Shown here: one piece after another, positions 23,793 through 36,646 of the stretch
How positions within the stretch are numbered: position 1 is the first letter of the stretch
How the letters are laid out: every line of letters starts with the position of its first letter
Source of the DNA: Strongylocentrotus purpuratus
Lineage: Eukaryota; Echinodermata; Echinoidea; Camarodonta; Strongylocentrotidae
Reading direction: 5' to 3'
Assembly: GCF_000002235.5 (NCBI RefSeq)
Contig: NW_022145597.1
Span: 26,180,423-26,244,422 of the forward strand
Length of the DNA stretch: 64,000 nucleotides
Notes under the pieces: model-generated
What the model saw: the letters and a program-made list of their open reading frames with translations, nothing else
What the model was told of the DNA's origin: nothing
Database searches by the model: none
Position numbers and translations under genes: made by a program

Positions 23793-24504
23793 ATAAAGTC
23801 GTTGAGTACATGTTACTTTAATCCTTTATTTAGTAGCCATTGGGAAATAAAAATGTACAAGGAAAGAACATCGATCTCTGTAACATAATATACCCATAAT
23901 AATGAAGGGTAATATAGAAAGAAACATGACACGAAAATGAATAAAAGTGGAACATGGAAAAAATGAAAACGTATATGTACTTCAAATCTTGCTGGTAGAT
24001 TTGTGAAATTTAAGTGGAGAAGTACTGACTAGAAAGAAGCGAGAGTGGCCATTTTCTATTTAAGAGTATTAAACAATATCCTTGGAAAAACAGGGAAAAA
24101 AGGTCCAAGGATGATCTCGTATCTATCGCGTGTTTGCGATATCGGGTTTATATCAAGCGAATTCCATGGTTGTAAATATAAGCATGGGTGTTATGAATAT
24201 AAGTATCACTCGGAAAGAAAAAAAAATCTTTGGCATCTAAGTCGTGACTGGTAAAATCATTTACAGTAATTCCTGCTATGCGAATATCTATGTATCAAGC
24301 GAAAGCAAACATCAATTTGTAACATAAATTGTACCGATTTTTAATACATTTTTTTCTTCTCACTTCAATTTTAAAACAATGTAAACAAAGAAGGAACAGA
24401 AGAATAAAGCGAGAGATTTGCTATTAAAAGTTCTATTTTTCCAATACTAGAGTGATTACAAAAAATGATTAAAAATGTGCGCGTAGAAGAATCTTTCTTT
24501 CTCC
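23793..24504. other. No gene recognised
   Basis: AT-rich DNA inside block A, no match in block B, nothing further seen. Confidence 0.35.
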
Positions 24505-24684
24505 ATCTTAGTGCCCGCCTCCTGTCTACAAAGACGTCATTTTTTCTTTCCCTTGAAAATGGTTTCGCATTGAAACATGTACTAAAGGAACCTGTACATA
24601 AAGACCCCCTGCCTATAAAGACCACCTGTCTATAAAGACCATTTTCTTGTCTCCCTTGGGTGGTCTTTATAGACAGGTTTTACA
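24505..24684. mobile_element. Decayed copy of the TA-flanked MITE at 51.4 kb
   Basis: Shares TTTCCCTTGAAAATGGTTTC, TTGAAACATGTACTAAA, CCCTTGGG and TATAGACAGGTTT with 51388-51544. Both ends are eroded. Confidence 0.65.
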
Positions 24685-26644
24685 ATATCATCATATCAAC
24701 AGAAGCGGTTAACGATGAGGAGACAAGGGGATATTAAAACAGCCTGAAAATTCTCTCTTCCGAATCATTACGATTACCATTAAATTGATTAATTTCTCTC
24801 CCGCCTTTTCATCGCCCCCAATGGACGATTCACACCATTGGTGAATATATATAGATTCGTGCATATATTATATTCCTCATTGTATTTCTCTTTAACGCTA
24901 TGAAAATAAAATCGTTAGTCTTATAGATGGGAAAATAGTTTGTTTATTTGTGATCATGTGACACACTTTTAACCAATCACTGAACAAGAATAAATGAATG
25001 GCGTTTAGAATTGAACATTATCTTTTTGCTTGTTCAATGCATATAACAGCATATTGAAACGTATAATGCTGTGACACGCGCGTCTCCGGGCGCGTCTACG
25101 CGTACGCGAGATGGGTCATAGGTTAAATCATGTCGCTCCACATAGTTCCCTCCCGCGTACAATCTCCATGGGAGGGAACAATTTTGGAGATTCATGAAAT
25201 GACTAACCAATCAGAAGCAACATCCTGTCATGTAACTATCTCGATCTCTCGAGTATCTAAAGAAAAACATGCTCTGCAATTTTCAACAACCTTGATAATG
25301 GCCTTTTTTACTTTACATTCCGATGAATCAAGGCATACTATAAGAAAACAGTGACAATACAGCGTGATGTTTGAGTTGACTTATTCATACTAAAATATGA
25401 AATTTGCAATGTAAAGTAAATCCTTTAATAACTTCTCCCAGCAAATACACATGTAGGGCAGTATTTATAATACATATCCAGTATAGACTAGGTTTATAAA
25501 ACATCAACCACTTTATCCCACACAAAAATGCTCAACATAACCAGGGGCCTGTTAAACAAAGCTTATTATATAATGGGTTCAAGAATGCAGCCAATGAGAA
25601 GCGTCGAAATGGATCACGTGTGCGTGCGATAATTTTTACCATTTGCACGGGGAGCATATTTTCGTGATAACAACCATCCATTTCTCGACTTGATACTCAT
25701 ATTGTAGGCCAATCTAAGAAAACAAATGATACATGTTGTAGCTTGTGCATTGGTGATTATGCACTGCACTTGGTTAAGTCACAATGAAAAGGATAATGAA
25801 CTCGAAAAGCCTCGTTCATTATCCTACTGTGACTTACCCTGCGGGCAACTGCATATTCACTAATGCACTTGCAAACATGTATTATTTGTATAGCAATTAA
25901 TCGCACAATTGATTTTTGTGACTGATTGTACTTAATGACCAATGCAATCAGTTGCAGAAATCAAATGTCCAATCAATTGAAACGTTTGTATTAAGGCACT
26001 GTATGTTTGTTCTTGCCTGTAAAAATATTTTTCAATGTAACATTGAAAATATTCTGCTCTCTGCAGCCTCTTTTGATATTGTTTTTGTTAGCAATTCAGG
26101 TAAAGAAAGCATTTCCTTGTATCTATAAATGCATGTTTGTAATGTTACTCTCATACGACATAAAAATAATGATAATAATGATAATAATAATGACGATGAT
26201 GATGAATATACTTTGTGTTGTTGGGAATTTCACAAAAACAAGCTATTTTTTAAGCTGTTGATGTAAGTATAAGTGCTTGAGAACTTGTCAGCCGCGGCAA
26301 GGAACAGGTGTTATCATATTTAAAGTGAAAGGTTATGAATGTGATTCCAAGCTATTAAGCTACATATTTTACTGATCTAGCTCATGCTTTTACTTAAAGC
26401 TTTTACTAGTTAGTAATTACTTATTTTTTTATGAATACTGCTTAATGTTTGTGAGTTCATTTTTATGGACCTTTATTTGCCCTGGGCTGTCAACAATACA
26501 GTAATGCACAGACTTTTTAAATGTATATTTTATTTGAAAAATTAAACGATAACACAGAAAACATTTAGAAATGCATAATCAGTATTTGCGATTGTATTTC
26601 ATTTGTAGATTAGGATATACATGATATGAAATACAATTTAGCCT

Positions 26645-27346
26645 TCACTTAAGGAACATATCACGAATTCGTAGATATATTGATCAATCAACTTGTCATC
26701 ATGCTGTAAGGTCTTTAATTCTCTCTAGACTTGTTATTGTAATGGACTTCTTTCCTCTCTTCCAAAGTTACATGTAAACCGTCTCCAGCGCCTACAAAAC
26801 TGGGCAGCACGTCTTGTGTTTGAGGTCGGTAGAAGTCATTCAGCTCAACCATTAATTAATTCCCTTCACTGGCTTCCAATTCAACAGCGAATCATTTTTA
26901 AGTTACTCTTATATGTCTATAAATCATTGCACCACCTAGCTCCTAATTACTTGTCTAATTGTTTAACTTTATATACACCAAGCAGAAATCTCAGATCTTC
27001 AAATGATAACCTCCGTGTAAATTATCCAATTACACGTGTCCAAGCCGGGGATAGGACTTTCACGGTAGCAGCATCCAAAGGGTGGAATAATCTCCCCACG
27101 TCCATCAGACAATCTGCCTCTATCGATATTTTTAAGAAGGCTCTGAAAACTCATCTCTTTACATGAATTCTCCTCTATGTTTAATTATTTAATTTAATTA
27201 ATTGAATTTAATATTTTATATGGAATATCTAATTGTAGCCTTTAATTACTACATGTAGTAAAGACCAATAATATTATTTGATGTTAGCGCTCTGAGCCTT
27301 ATGGGAATGGCGCCCTAAATGTTTATTGTATTGTATTGTATTGATA
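26645..27346 (+). mobile_element. L2/CR1-type LINE 3' end
   Basis: Translation gives the C-terminal region typical of L2/CR1 ORF2: RRYIDQSTCHHAVRSLILSR, then after a one-base slip LQRLQNWAARLVF, SLHWLPIQQRI, FKLLLYVYKSLHHLAPNYLS, YTPSRNLRSS, ASKGWNNLPTSIRQ and FKKALKTHLFT, with the stop at about 27165. The 3' UTR ends in GCGCTCTGAGCC and a (TGTAT)n tail at 27325-27346, the usual L2-like end. Strongly 5'-truncated. Confidence 0.85.
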
Positions 27347-28309
27347 TCTCAAGTTGTCACTGCCATAGATAGGTCAAAGCCGTACATTGCACTTTAAAAG
27401 AAGTCTTGATTTATTTCATGTTTATGTGTGTGTGTGTGTGTTTTTTGTGTAGACATTCAATTAACGATACATGGAATGTTATATACTAGCCGGCATGGTA
27501 AACGGAATGTTACCTTGTATATTATTGTGAGATTGTTCAGAGTTACCATAATATGCAATATTTATATAGTCACCTATTACTCACTAACTTACAACCATTT
27601 TATTTATACTTTATATAATATTTTATACAGTTTCATTTTTTTTTTCAAATCACAGCCATGACTTACAAGTTGCCTTTTTTATTTTGTCTTACACAGTGTC
27701 AGAATGGATGGACACTCAATATATGACGAAAGTGATGCAACAAATATCTTAAATATACCAAAAACAGTGTCCCAAAACGTTATGTTTATAGTGATAATGG
27801 GTAACAAGACAGGTATTTGTAGAAAATAATTTTAAACCTAACTGTTGTTATCAAGATACTCCATGGAATCATAACGACAATAATAAAGCTTGTATACCAA
27901 ATATGTCTCCGAGTCTTTGTAATAGTGACATGAGATATTCCCCTTTCAGGAAGAAAAATACCCATTGGAATCTATTTAATGATTTTCAGTCAAATATTAC
28001 TAGAAAGTATGCACCAAATCTTTCAACTTCTGAGGGGGTCCATTCCCCCTCAGACACCCTGCGGTCTGCGCAAGTGCGGAACGTGGCGTGTCAGCGCCAC
28101 TTCATAATTACTCGATTGTGTCCCACCCCCACATTTTATAAAGGATTGACGCCCCTGGGCTCAGCTACAGCCAGGGTATCTTTGTGATACTTTGTCCCAG
28201 GGGTCTCAGTCATGTAGAAATACTGTAAGCATGCGTGACCTCAGGTTTTCCAGACACCCCCTAAACGAGGATTTCTTCCGAGGGCCAAAATACAGGTGGA
28301 CATGTCATA
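27347..28309. other. No gene recognised; (TG)n tract
   Basis: Short (GT)n at about 27425-27441. GCTCAGCTACAGCCAGGGTA near 28160 also occurs at 34662, marking another dispersed repeat. Confidence 0.45.
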
Positions 28310-28660
28310 TAAAAAAAACTTAATATACCCATGCTCTTCTAGTTGACTGGCACATATTATTTCAGTTCACAATAGAATGGCTTTACGCAAACAGTTCCAT
28401 GAAAATGAAAGCACCCGCGACATTCGCCTCTGACAAACACCTCTTGAGATACTGCGTATTATGATAAAAAATTTCGAATAAACAAGGTTTGCATAGTTTG
28501 TATGTTAGTGGCAGACTACTAAAAAAATAATCATGATATATGACGTTGGCCGTCTGCTTAGCCGTAACATATCGGCGGATCTGTATCTTATGACGCAGAC
28601 GCAGTGGATACGCGCAAGTCCTTTGTTGCGCGCAATTGCCATTCATTTCATTTCACACTT
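28310..28660 (+). repeat. Partial repeat, tandem with 29215-29850
   Basis: From ATGCTCTTCTAGTTGACTGG to GTTGCGCGCAATTGCCATTC it matches the first half of 29215-29850. It is cut off at 28661, where another repeat begins. Confidence 0.75.
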
Positions 28661-28661
28661 T

Positions 28662-28975
28662 AAAGGGATCGTTTAACAATGTTAAATCTGAGATACACGG
28701 CCCTACGTGTTATCACTGTTTGTGATATGGTGTAATATTGAAGCCCTAAAAAAATTGCGCTTCAAAATGATCAAGAAGTGCCTCAAAAAAGTAAAAATCT
28801 TTGAGTGACCGGTTTTACCAAACTCGTTTTCCACAATAGACTGTAGTGTTATGAAAACCGTCAGGCGAACGGTTTTCAAAATTTGTAATTCCAATCATAA
28901 ATATCTTGATAATCAGACAGGCGATCGGCTTGTAAAAGTCATGGGGTTCCTGACTGACCTAAAGGTTTATAATTA
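28662..28975 (+). repeat. Dispersed repeat, copy 2 (see 14795-15115)
   Basis: Starts at GGATCGTTTAACAATGTTAA, right at the break in the 28310 repeat. It probably inserted there or marks a recombination junction. Confidence 0.75.
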
Positions 28976-29214
28976 TCATTGCATTCAAAATCTTGATGTT
29001 GATGCCATAACAAAGTTTAAGTTTGCAGACCTGAAATGACATTTGACCTCGAATTTGTCACCTAAAAGGACAATCACATGATTGATGATACTTAATCCAA
29101 AATTATATTAAAAATTCAAAAACTTAGTTGACTCTATGCATGCATCGCCGTCACCGCAGCCGTCAATGGAAAAGCGGGGCCTATGTCTCGTTTTTGCTAT
29201 GCAAGCCAGACAAA

Positions 29215-29850
29215 AAGTGAACATATCCATGCTCTTCTAGTTGAGTGGGCACATCAAAAATATTATTTTAGTTCACAACAACCCAAGTCAACAATGGGAT
29301 TTTGAATGGCTTTACGCAAACAGTTTCATGAAATGAAAGCGCCCCCGTGACATTCACCTCTGACAAACACCTCTTCAGATATTGCGTATTATGATAAAAA
29401 AAATTCGAATAAACAAGGTTTGCGTAGTTTGTTTGTTATTAGCAGACTACTAAAAGACTAATCACGATATTTGACTTTGCCCTATGCTTAGCCGTAAAAC
29501 ATTGGCGGTTCTGATGACGCAGACGCAGACCACCGTCGATACGCGCAAATCATTTGTTGCGCGCAATTGTCACTCATTTCAAATTCACACTTTTACAAAA
29601 ATCGTGCTTTTCTTTTTTTTTCACCGCGCCATATCCGAACAAACCTTCAGAAAAACAGGGTTTTGACGTGAATGGCCATTACAAGTTCAAAAGTATTAAC
29701 AATCTCTCACCAAATCGATTTGTCTTTTAAAAATCTTATTCAACAAAAGGCCATATCCACATCGTTGTATGCATGCAAAATGAAATTACTTTTATATGAT
29801 GGACGGATCAAAGATGTTGCATGGGGCACCTTTAAAACAAGAAATTCATG
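29215..29850 (+). repeat. Fullest copy of the CTCTTCTAGTTGACTGG repeat
   Basis: Related copies: 28310-28660 (5' half), 19020-19370 (3' half, within block A) and 35085-35235 (5' part). It runs to GTTGCATGGGGCACCTTTAA. The open frames in it are not conserved between copies. Confidence 0.7.
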
Positions 29851-32800
29851 ATATAATAATGGGGGGAAAAAGCAATAATAGTGCTGATAATAATAACATC
29901 AAAATTAAAAGTACTACTAATAATGATAATAACGTGGCAAGAAAAATGAAAGTGGGGAAGCACGACACATTTTCAGATAAAAATCGAAAATTTGAAAAGG
30001 GAATATTTTCGAACTTTAAGGATGCTGTCTAGGTTTTAATGGAACAAAGATCGGTTGTGTTAAGAGATAACTAGATATTCAAATATGGAGATGTTTATTG
30101 AGACAAATTTTACTACAAAAAGGTGGGAACATACCCAATATGCACAGTATACTTCAACAGGAAAAAGATGTAGAGGAGAAAGAACAAGAAAGAATGAGAG
30201 AAAATAAGATGACAGGAAAGCTGGATTTCAGAAAGAATACAATAACGAAGGAAACATGGTATTAACAGTTATATACGGCTAGTAGATATGATACCCCTTA
30301 TCGTAAGATTGTTGCATTAGGAGTGTACACAACAACAAGAAAATAATAATTTTACTAGAAAAAGCTATTCACCCCCCCCCCCCCCCCCCCAGTGGCAAAA
30401 TTCGGCGAGCGTACGGGATTTTAAATGCCTCCAGTGGGCAACTCCCAAGGTGTCACGGCGTTTACGCCATGCAATTTACGCTATGCAGTAACTGCACTAC
30501 TGCAGTACCTGTTTAGCGCCAGCTAATTATATTTGCATCCTTAAATGTACATGTTATTAATACAAAAGTGTCATAGGAATGATATATATATGGAAGGGAT
30601 ATAATATAAACAAATATACAATGACTTATTCTCAGAACATTATTAGGCTAAAACTTTTCGCACTCAGGAACATCAATAGTACTATTCTCCCTCGAGCCGA
30701 AAACCCTCGGGAAAATGATACTATTTGATGTTCCTTCGATGCGAATAGTATAGATATAATGACTGCTATGAGAGGAATAGTTGTGCTATAGGCTAAAGGG
30801 GACGTTGCATCCTGATATCATCCAGAGGCGAATATTAAAGGTACTATGTCCCTTTTGCAGCCAACCTCAAATACTGTAGAACTTTGCAGGAATTATGAAC
30901 ATGTCATGTATGTCCTATCTATATATATATATTAAGTCACAGAATACATGTGCGACTTACCAATCATGGGGTCCACACCATCACATGCAGAACTATGCTC
31001 CAGTAGAACAGGAAAAGCAGAAGTAATGACTAGTTATTAATCATGGGGTCCTCACATTTAAAAATCAGCATCAAACTGTGCTCCAGTAGAACAGGGAAAG
31101 CAGAATCGTGCTCCAGTAGAACAGGAGAAGCAGAAGTAATGAATAGTTAACTCAAACAGTAACTTTTGTCACAAAAATCCATAAAACTCATAATTCGCAA
31201 AATATGTACACAGACTGCGAGAGTCTATAGACTACTTATTGTAGATGTTTACAACGCAGTTCTGGATATTGAATGTAGGGGCTTGGACCTGCTGGCTTGA
31301 AACGAGGTCTGTGTTCAAAAATAGCAAGTAGGGCCTAGATCTAGTCTTCGCATATTTTTAAACAGAGAATTTTTGGAGTTCTTGATGTCCGCATAATCAA
31401 TCAAGTCTTGTAATTGATCATCCTCAAGAAGTTCAAATCAAGGAAGAGTCTCTTCAGCCATTTTTACCTTTTTTTGGACATAAAATAAAGTTTAGAAACT
31501 AACAAATCGGAGATTACATGTATATCTAGGCCTACAATCGAGATCGGCGGTCGTCTGCGCTGTGTGCAATTAAAAAAACCTAAATGTAGCGACCAAATTA
31601 ATCGCACAAAAACTAACTATAGTTGCCGCGCTGCGCACAAACTAAGTTTTAACACGTAAACCAATGGGGATCGCAGCAAAATTTAACTATTTTCTTGGCA
31701 CCCGGAATCTTGCAGGAATATAACTCATGAACTATTGACCATTACTGGCATTATTTCTGTCTTAACGGGAATGGCTGAAACCACGACTGCAATTTCGACC
31801 AATCCGATGGCTAAATTTCTAAAGAGATGTATATAATTTTAGCTAGATCCTGGAGTGTCAGTGTATAGTTACCCCGGTATGTATAATGTTGCACACAAGA
31901 ACAAATTATTTTACAAAAAGGAAGATCATACGTAGTAAAAATGCAAGATTACTTGCAGAGACAATAATTGTAGTACACCTCAGAAATTGAATTACATATC
32001 AGTCCAGTATATTGTCAATAAGAATAAAAACTCTGGTTTTATTGCGAATATTTACATACAGTAGCAACACGTTAAATATTATTCATGGCAATTATAATTA
32101 GTATTGGCATAAGGTGCCAGGAAAACAGATGTAATGGTGATTGTGTGGTTGTTTTATTCAATACCGCATTGTCATGCATTGGATATTGAAATATAATCAA
32201 AATCAAATTTTATCACACACTAACACTCACACACACACACAGAGTTTTCAAGGCAGGAAATATACCAATACACTATAACCAAACGTAAAATTGCATTACA
32301 ATTTACATCACGCAACTGGTATAATCTTTTTGCTTGCTCAAGGCATAGCGTATCGAGATGGATGGTTGTGATACGCGTACAATCTCTGTGGGAGGAAACT
32401 ATTTTGGAGCCTCGTGAAATGACTAACCAATCAGAAGCAACATCCGGTGATGTAACTTTCTCGATCTCTCGAGTATCTATGGTTCAAGGTATCAGAAAGA
32501 AAGAAATCATGCTCTGCAATTCTCATCGAAGGATATTATCCATAATTTCAAGTGAGACTAGATCTTTTTAAAAGGGAGATTAACAAACTATAAGGGGAAA
32601 TCTTTTGACGGAATAATCTTGATAATGGCCTCTTTTACTTTACATTCTGATGAATCAAGGCATTTTATAAGAAGGTTTAAAAAACAGTGACAATACGGTG
32701 GGATGTTAATTCACTTATTCATACTATAATTCAAAACTACTAACTATGAATATAAATGTACGTTTGTCTTTGATCAAACATGAGTTTGAGTAATCCCTAT

Positions 32801-33720
32801 TACTGCAGATCAATTGAAACATGTCTAACATTACACTAGAATATGTACAGTTAACTCAATTATTCATACCCTTACCAAGTTTTCTCTCTCGAGGGTTTGA
32901 CTTATTAAAAGCTTACATCAAAAAGTATTAAAAAAAAAGACCCTATTTCAATCAGTCCACCTTTCATCCTTGAGTTACAAAATACACAAAAAAAACATCA
33001 AATTTACGAGGGGTGTGAATAATTTAGTTGTTATCTGTATGTCTAGCTAAATATACATGTTACACTCCTTCTTCGGTTTGTCATAATAAGCAAACCAATC
33101 AAATTTGCAATGTAAAGTAAATCTTTTAGTAGCTTATCTTAGCAAGTACACATGTAGGGTACTATTAATAATGCATATCCAGTACAGTCTAGGTTTATAG
33201 AATATCAACCACTTTATCCCACGCAAACATGCTCAACATAACCAGGGGCCCGTTAAACAAAACTTAGTAAATGATCGTACAATTGGTTTTTGCGACTGAT
33301 TGCACATAGTGATCAATGCAGTCAGTTGTAAAAGTCAATTGTACAATCAATTGCTAAGTTGTTACGGCGACCTTGGTCCTAACAAAAGAAGCATCGTTAT
33401 AACATTTGGTGTACAGTAAAATATTGTACTTTTCTTCAGAAATATGCATACACAACGACCTTTTGACTTAGACACAATGCTCATAGGAGATGTGTGCAAT
33501 ATCTCATACACAATGTATATTTGTTCGTGTAAAAATATTGTTCAATGCTACATTAAAAATGTTCTTTTCTCTACAGCCTCTTTTTTTGTTTTTGTCTTTG
33601 GGAGCAATTCATGTTAAGGAAGCATTTCCTTGAATCTATAAACCCACGTTTGCAATATTACTCTTATCCGACATAAAATAAATGATAATAATACTAATAA
33701 TACTAATAAATATAATGATG
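29490..33720 (+). repeat. Duplicated block B (collinear with 19020-26260)
   Basis: Matching segments: 29490-29980, 30060-30300, 31890-32260, 32270-32475, 32610-32730, 33095-33265, 33270-33355 and 33515-33700. B-only insertions: 30300-31880 (hairpin-family element), 32480-32600, 32735-33090 and 33360-33510. The duplication is old, with many substitutions and indels. Confidence 0.8.
30360..31880 (-). repeat. B-only insertion related to the 42.3-42.85 kb hairpin family
   Basis: After a poly-C run (30372-30390) comes a hairpin (GGAACATCAATAGT near 30669 against ACTATTTGATGTTCC near 30719). GACTGCTATGAGAGGAATAG (30758), three copies of GCTCCAGTAGAACAGG (30999, 31080, 31108) and AACACGTAAACCAATGGGGA (31651) match 42.46-42.85 kb in reverse order and orientation. 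No gene seen. Confidence 0.6.
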
Positions 33721-33739
33721 AATGATGCTGATTGTCATA

Positions 33740-33745
33740 ATGATG

Positions 33746-33779
<34 letters not shown>

Positions 33780-33865
33780 AATGATGATGATGATGATGAT
33801 GGATGCATTTGTAAAGCACTGATGGTGATGATGGCGATGAAGAGTATGATGATGATGATAATTGC
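33740..33865. repeat. (ATG)n microsatellite
   Basis: Two runs of ATG triplets split by GGATGCATTTGTAAAGCACT, a 20-mer that also appears just after the second run. Confidence 0.9.
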
Positions 33866-34960
33866 ATTTGTAAAGCACTTTTCCCATCTTGATAAAAACT
33901 ATTTAATATCATTCAATATAATATTACTACAAAGTTGACATAATAACATGTTCAGCTATTATATGCAAGGCATTATTCCTAGAAACCCAGCATGAGATAG
34001 ATATTACTGAAATTTAAAAAGAAATCTACTTTAACTTTGCTCTCAGCCTCTAATTTCACACAGCAAATTTTTGTCTACATTTTCTTGAATTGTATACACT
34101 ACCATAAACATTCCAACTATCTAGGAATTAAGTCACAATCATAATAACAATATTTATTCATTATAAATATTAATACAATAAATTAAAATTGGCAATTACA
34201 TTTATGTAATTTTGCAAAGCTATAGTGACAGACACATATGTCTGTCCTTTTGACCTACATAACATGTAGATTATGATGTAATATACTCCTTATATATGTA
34301 TTGGTGCAAGTTTGTTTGCATAACATTAATGAAATCTTGGAATGAAAGGATATTGTATCTTGTAATCTCATAACTTAATGATACAATTACAAAATCTATC
34401 TTTTGGCAACTGCTACAATATTTTTTTAAATTTTTAAATAAAACAAAAATTCATCCATCAATGAAGAAAAGAAGAAAGGAAATTAACAGTACACAAAAAA
34501 GGCATCTAATAAGATCAATGAATAAATACTTTTATGAAATCAACAATTTTGCCTAAATAGCTCCTTAAAATTACTTATACATATGCCACTCTCCACCCAG
34601 GTGATGTAAATGGGTACCTGGTAGGAAGACATTTCTTGAATACTTGAGCACCTTATGATGGCAGCTCAGCTACAGCCAGGGTAAAATTGTGATACTTTGT
34701 ATTGAGTGCAGTAGAGTTTAGCTGTCCTGAAGAAATGGACATAGTTTGATTAGTAGTATTTTATTCTCTCTTTCCCTTACCAACAATCTTGTCCTTTCGT
34801 GCTCAGCATCCTTCATTTCCTTTTTCATTTTACCCTGCTATCTCCTCTTACTTTTGACAGAATGTATTCCAATGTTGGTTAATCTAATTGATGTTTTTGT
34901 TCTGTGCACATTTATGTATTCTTATGTTATTCAATGTTATTTCCTGCCAGTGGAGACCAA
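33866..34960. other. No gene recognised
   Basis: AT-rich. At 34597-34700 a stretch GTGATGTAAATGGGTACCTG with GCTCAGCTACAGCCAGGGTA is a dispersed repeat also seen in part near 28160. A 120-codon frame (34746-35108) has no recognisable motif. Confidence 0.4.
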
Positions 34961-35020
34961 ATTTCTGTGTTTTTTAACGTGGACAATAAAATCTGAGTCT
35001 GAATCTGAATCTAATGCTGT
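34960..35020 (+). mobile_element. Possible retroposon 3' tail
   Basis: GTGGACAATAAAATCTGAG runs into (TCTGAA)n. This form is common at LINE 3' ends. No RT motif upstream. Confidence 0.35.
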
Positions 35021-35084
35021 TTCTTTTCTTCAGATTATAGCCTGCACTACAGACATGGTTACTTTAGGACTGACATGTACAAAA

Positions 35085-35235
35085 CTGAACATATTCATGC
35101 TCTTCTAGTTGACTGGGTACATCAAACAAATCATTTCAGTTCACAATAACCTAAGTCAATAATGAGATTTAGAATGGCTTAACCCAATTAGTTCCATGAA
35201 ATAAAAGCACCCTTGACATTCATGGATGAAAGACC
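35085..35235 (+). repeat. Partial copy of the 29215 repeat
   Basis: ATGCTCTTCTAGTTGACTGG, TTTCAGTTCACAATAACC and TTCCATGAAATAAAAGCACC in the family order. Confidence 0.65.
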
Positions 35236-35949
35236 TTATTAATAAAAGAAAATATGAAGTGATGGCATAATACACTAATATTTGTCTGTTTCATAACTTC
35301 ATCACGCGATATTTGTGTATCCAACTTGCAAACACAGTCATCTTAATGCATTTAAAGGAAACCTCACCCTAAAGAATAATAATAATAATAATAATAATAA
35401 TATTAGCCTAATAGTCCACTCCAAATTTTAAGTGTAGGTATTCTAAAAAAAGAGATGTATTACTGCCCTTTGATGTACAAAATTCTTTACAAAAATGTAC
35501 AATACAACTGTAGATATATAAATGAAGATATTCTTGGCATGATGTGTTGCATTTTAGCATGACATGGGCATTATTGTTGCTTTATGCCTCTCTCATACAC
35601 TTTGGTGGGAAATCTTGGAGATTAATGGGCAAGAATATCATAAATCTCTCAGAATAAGTAGTTATTTCTTGGAGTGAGGTTTCCTTCAATATCTTCAAGC
35701 TTCATGTAGAAGCTTTTTAGTAACTACAGGTGCAGTCTTTTCTAGTTTTAATCTGCAGAATACTTCATGAATTATGAGTAACTAAACAGGATCTTACCTT
35801 TTGTTGCCTTTGAATCAAACATTTTTTTCAACTAAACATCAATCAATGAATATATTAAAAAATGAATGATCAAATAAATTACATTAAGAAATTAACTTGA
35901 AGGGCAACTCCCATGTAAACCAATGAGCTCAGAAGAAAGTGTACCAATC

Positions 35950-36160
35950 ACCTTAAAGATAAAGGTGAGTTCTGGTAATGCAATTGCATTGTGAAAGAAA
36001 AGGTGTGGAATGGATCAGAAACAGGTGATCATGTAGCAAGTAAGTATTGGTGTGCACTGCAAGGTTCTGGAGTCATCAAAATCATTATAAATTTGGCCGA
36101 GTCTTGGTAAAGTAACAAGCACTGTACACAGCAAGCTATATATATGGGACAACACACATG
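35950..36160 (+). repeat. ~200-bp dispersed repeat, copy 2 of 3
   Basis: Matches 20135-20345 throughout. Contains GGTGTGCACTGCAAGGTTCT and AAGTAACAAGCACTGT. Confidence 0.75.
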
Positions 36161-36333
36161 GTGTTGGGGCTAGTACTACATTGATTTCCTTGTCTTTCTA
36201 CGCTCATTTCTCAGCCAGTATACATTTTCTTCCAAAATTGTTTGGCACATGTCATTTATTTGTAATTTTGAACATTCAGTGTAAGTTTCGTTTGATTCTG
36301 TGAGAATTAATTTTCTTTTTTTTTACCAGAACT

Positions 36334-36646
36334 GGGGGGTGTTTCACAAAGATCCTAAGTTGAACTTATCTCTAAGTTGGACTTAAAAGTTATGGAAAGC
36401 CATTAGCATCTATGAAAATATTTTGTAAAAGTTAATAAAAAGGCATAAAATGTTGATTCAAATCATTCATATGTTCTATTATCAAGGAGATTTCATGTTC
36501 TTGATGGGGAATTTATAAAAAGTCTAAAATACTTGAATTTTTGCTTTTGAATATATTTAATTTTAAGGCTACAAATGGCTCTCCATAATATTTAAGTCCA
36601 ACTTAGAGTTAAGTTCAACTTAAGATCTTTGTGAAACACCTCCCTG
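36334..36646. mobile_element. MITE with GGGTGTTTCACAAAGATC inverted ends
   Basis: Terminal inverted repeats of about 35 bp: GGGGTGTTTCACAAAGATCC then AAGTTGAACTTA, against the reverse of TTAAGATCTTTGTGAAACAC. Same family as 55307-55568, in opposite orientation. Non-coding. Confidence 0.75.

Larger units (their letters stand above)
19020..26260 (+). repeat. Duplicated block A (collinear with 29490-33720)
   Basis: Blocks that match block B in the same order and orientation: 19080-19480, 20650-20870, 20905-21295, 21830-21885, 25020-25390, 25415-25560, 25880-25990 and 25990-26190. Shared anchors include GCAAGATTACTTGCAGAGAC, GGCATAAGGTGCCAGGAAAA and TGACTAACCAATCAGAAGCA. A-only insertions: 19480-20650, 21300-21830, 21890-25010 (with two DNA elements) and 25560-25870. 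No gene is recognised in the shared parts. Confidence 0.8.

Noticed and set aside
34746-35108. 120-codon hydrophobic frame
   Set aside because: No motif, no splice context; it runs into a retroposon-like tail and a dispersed repeat.
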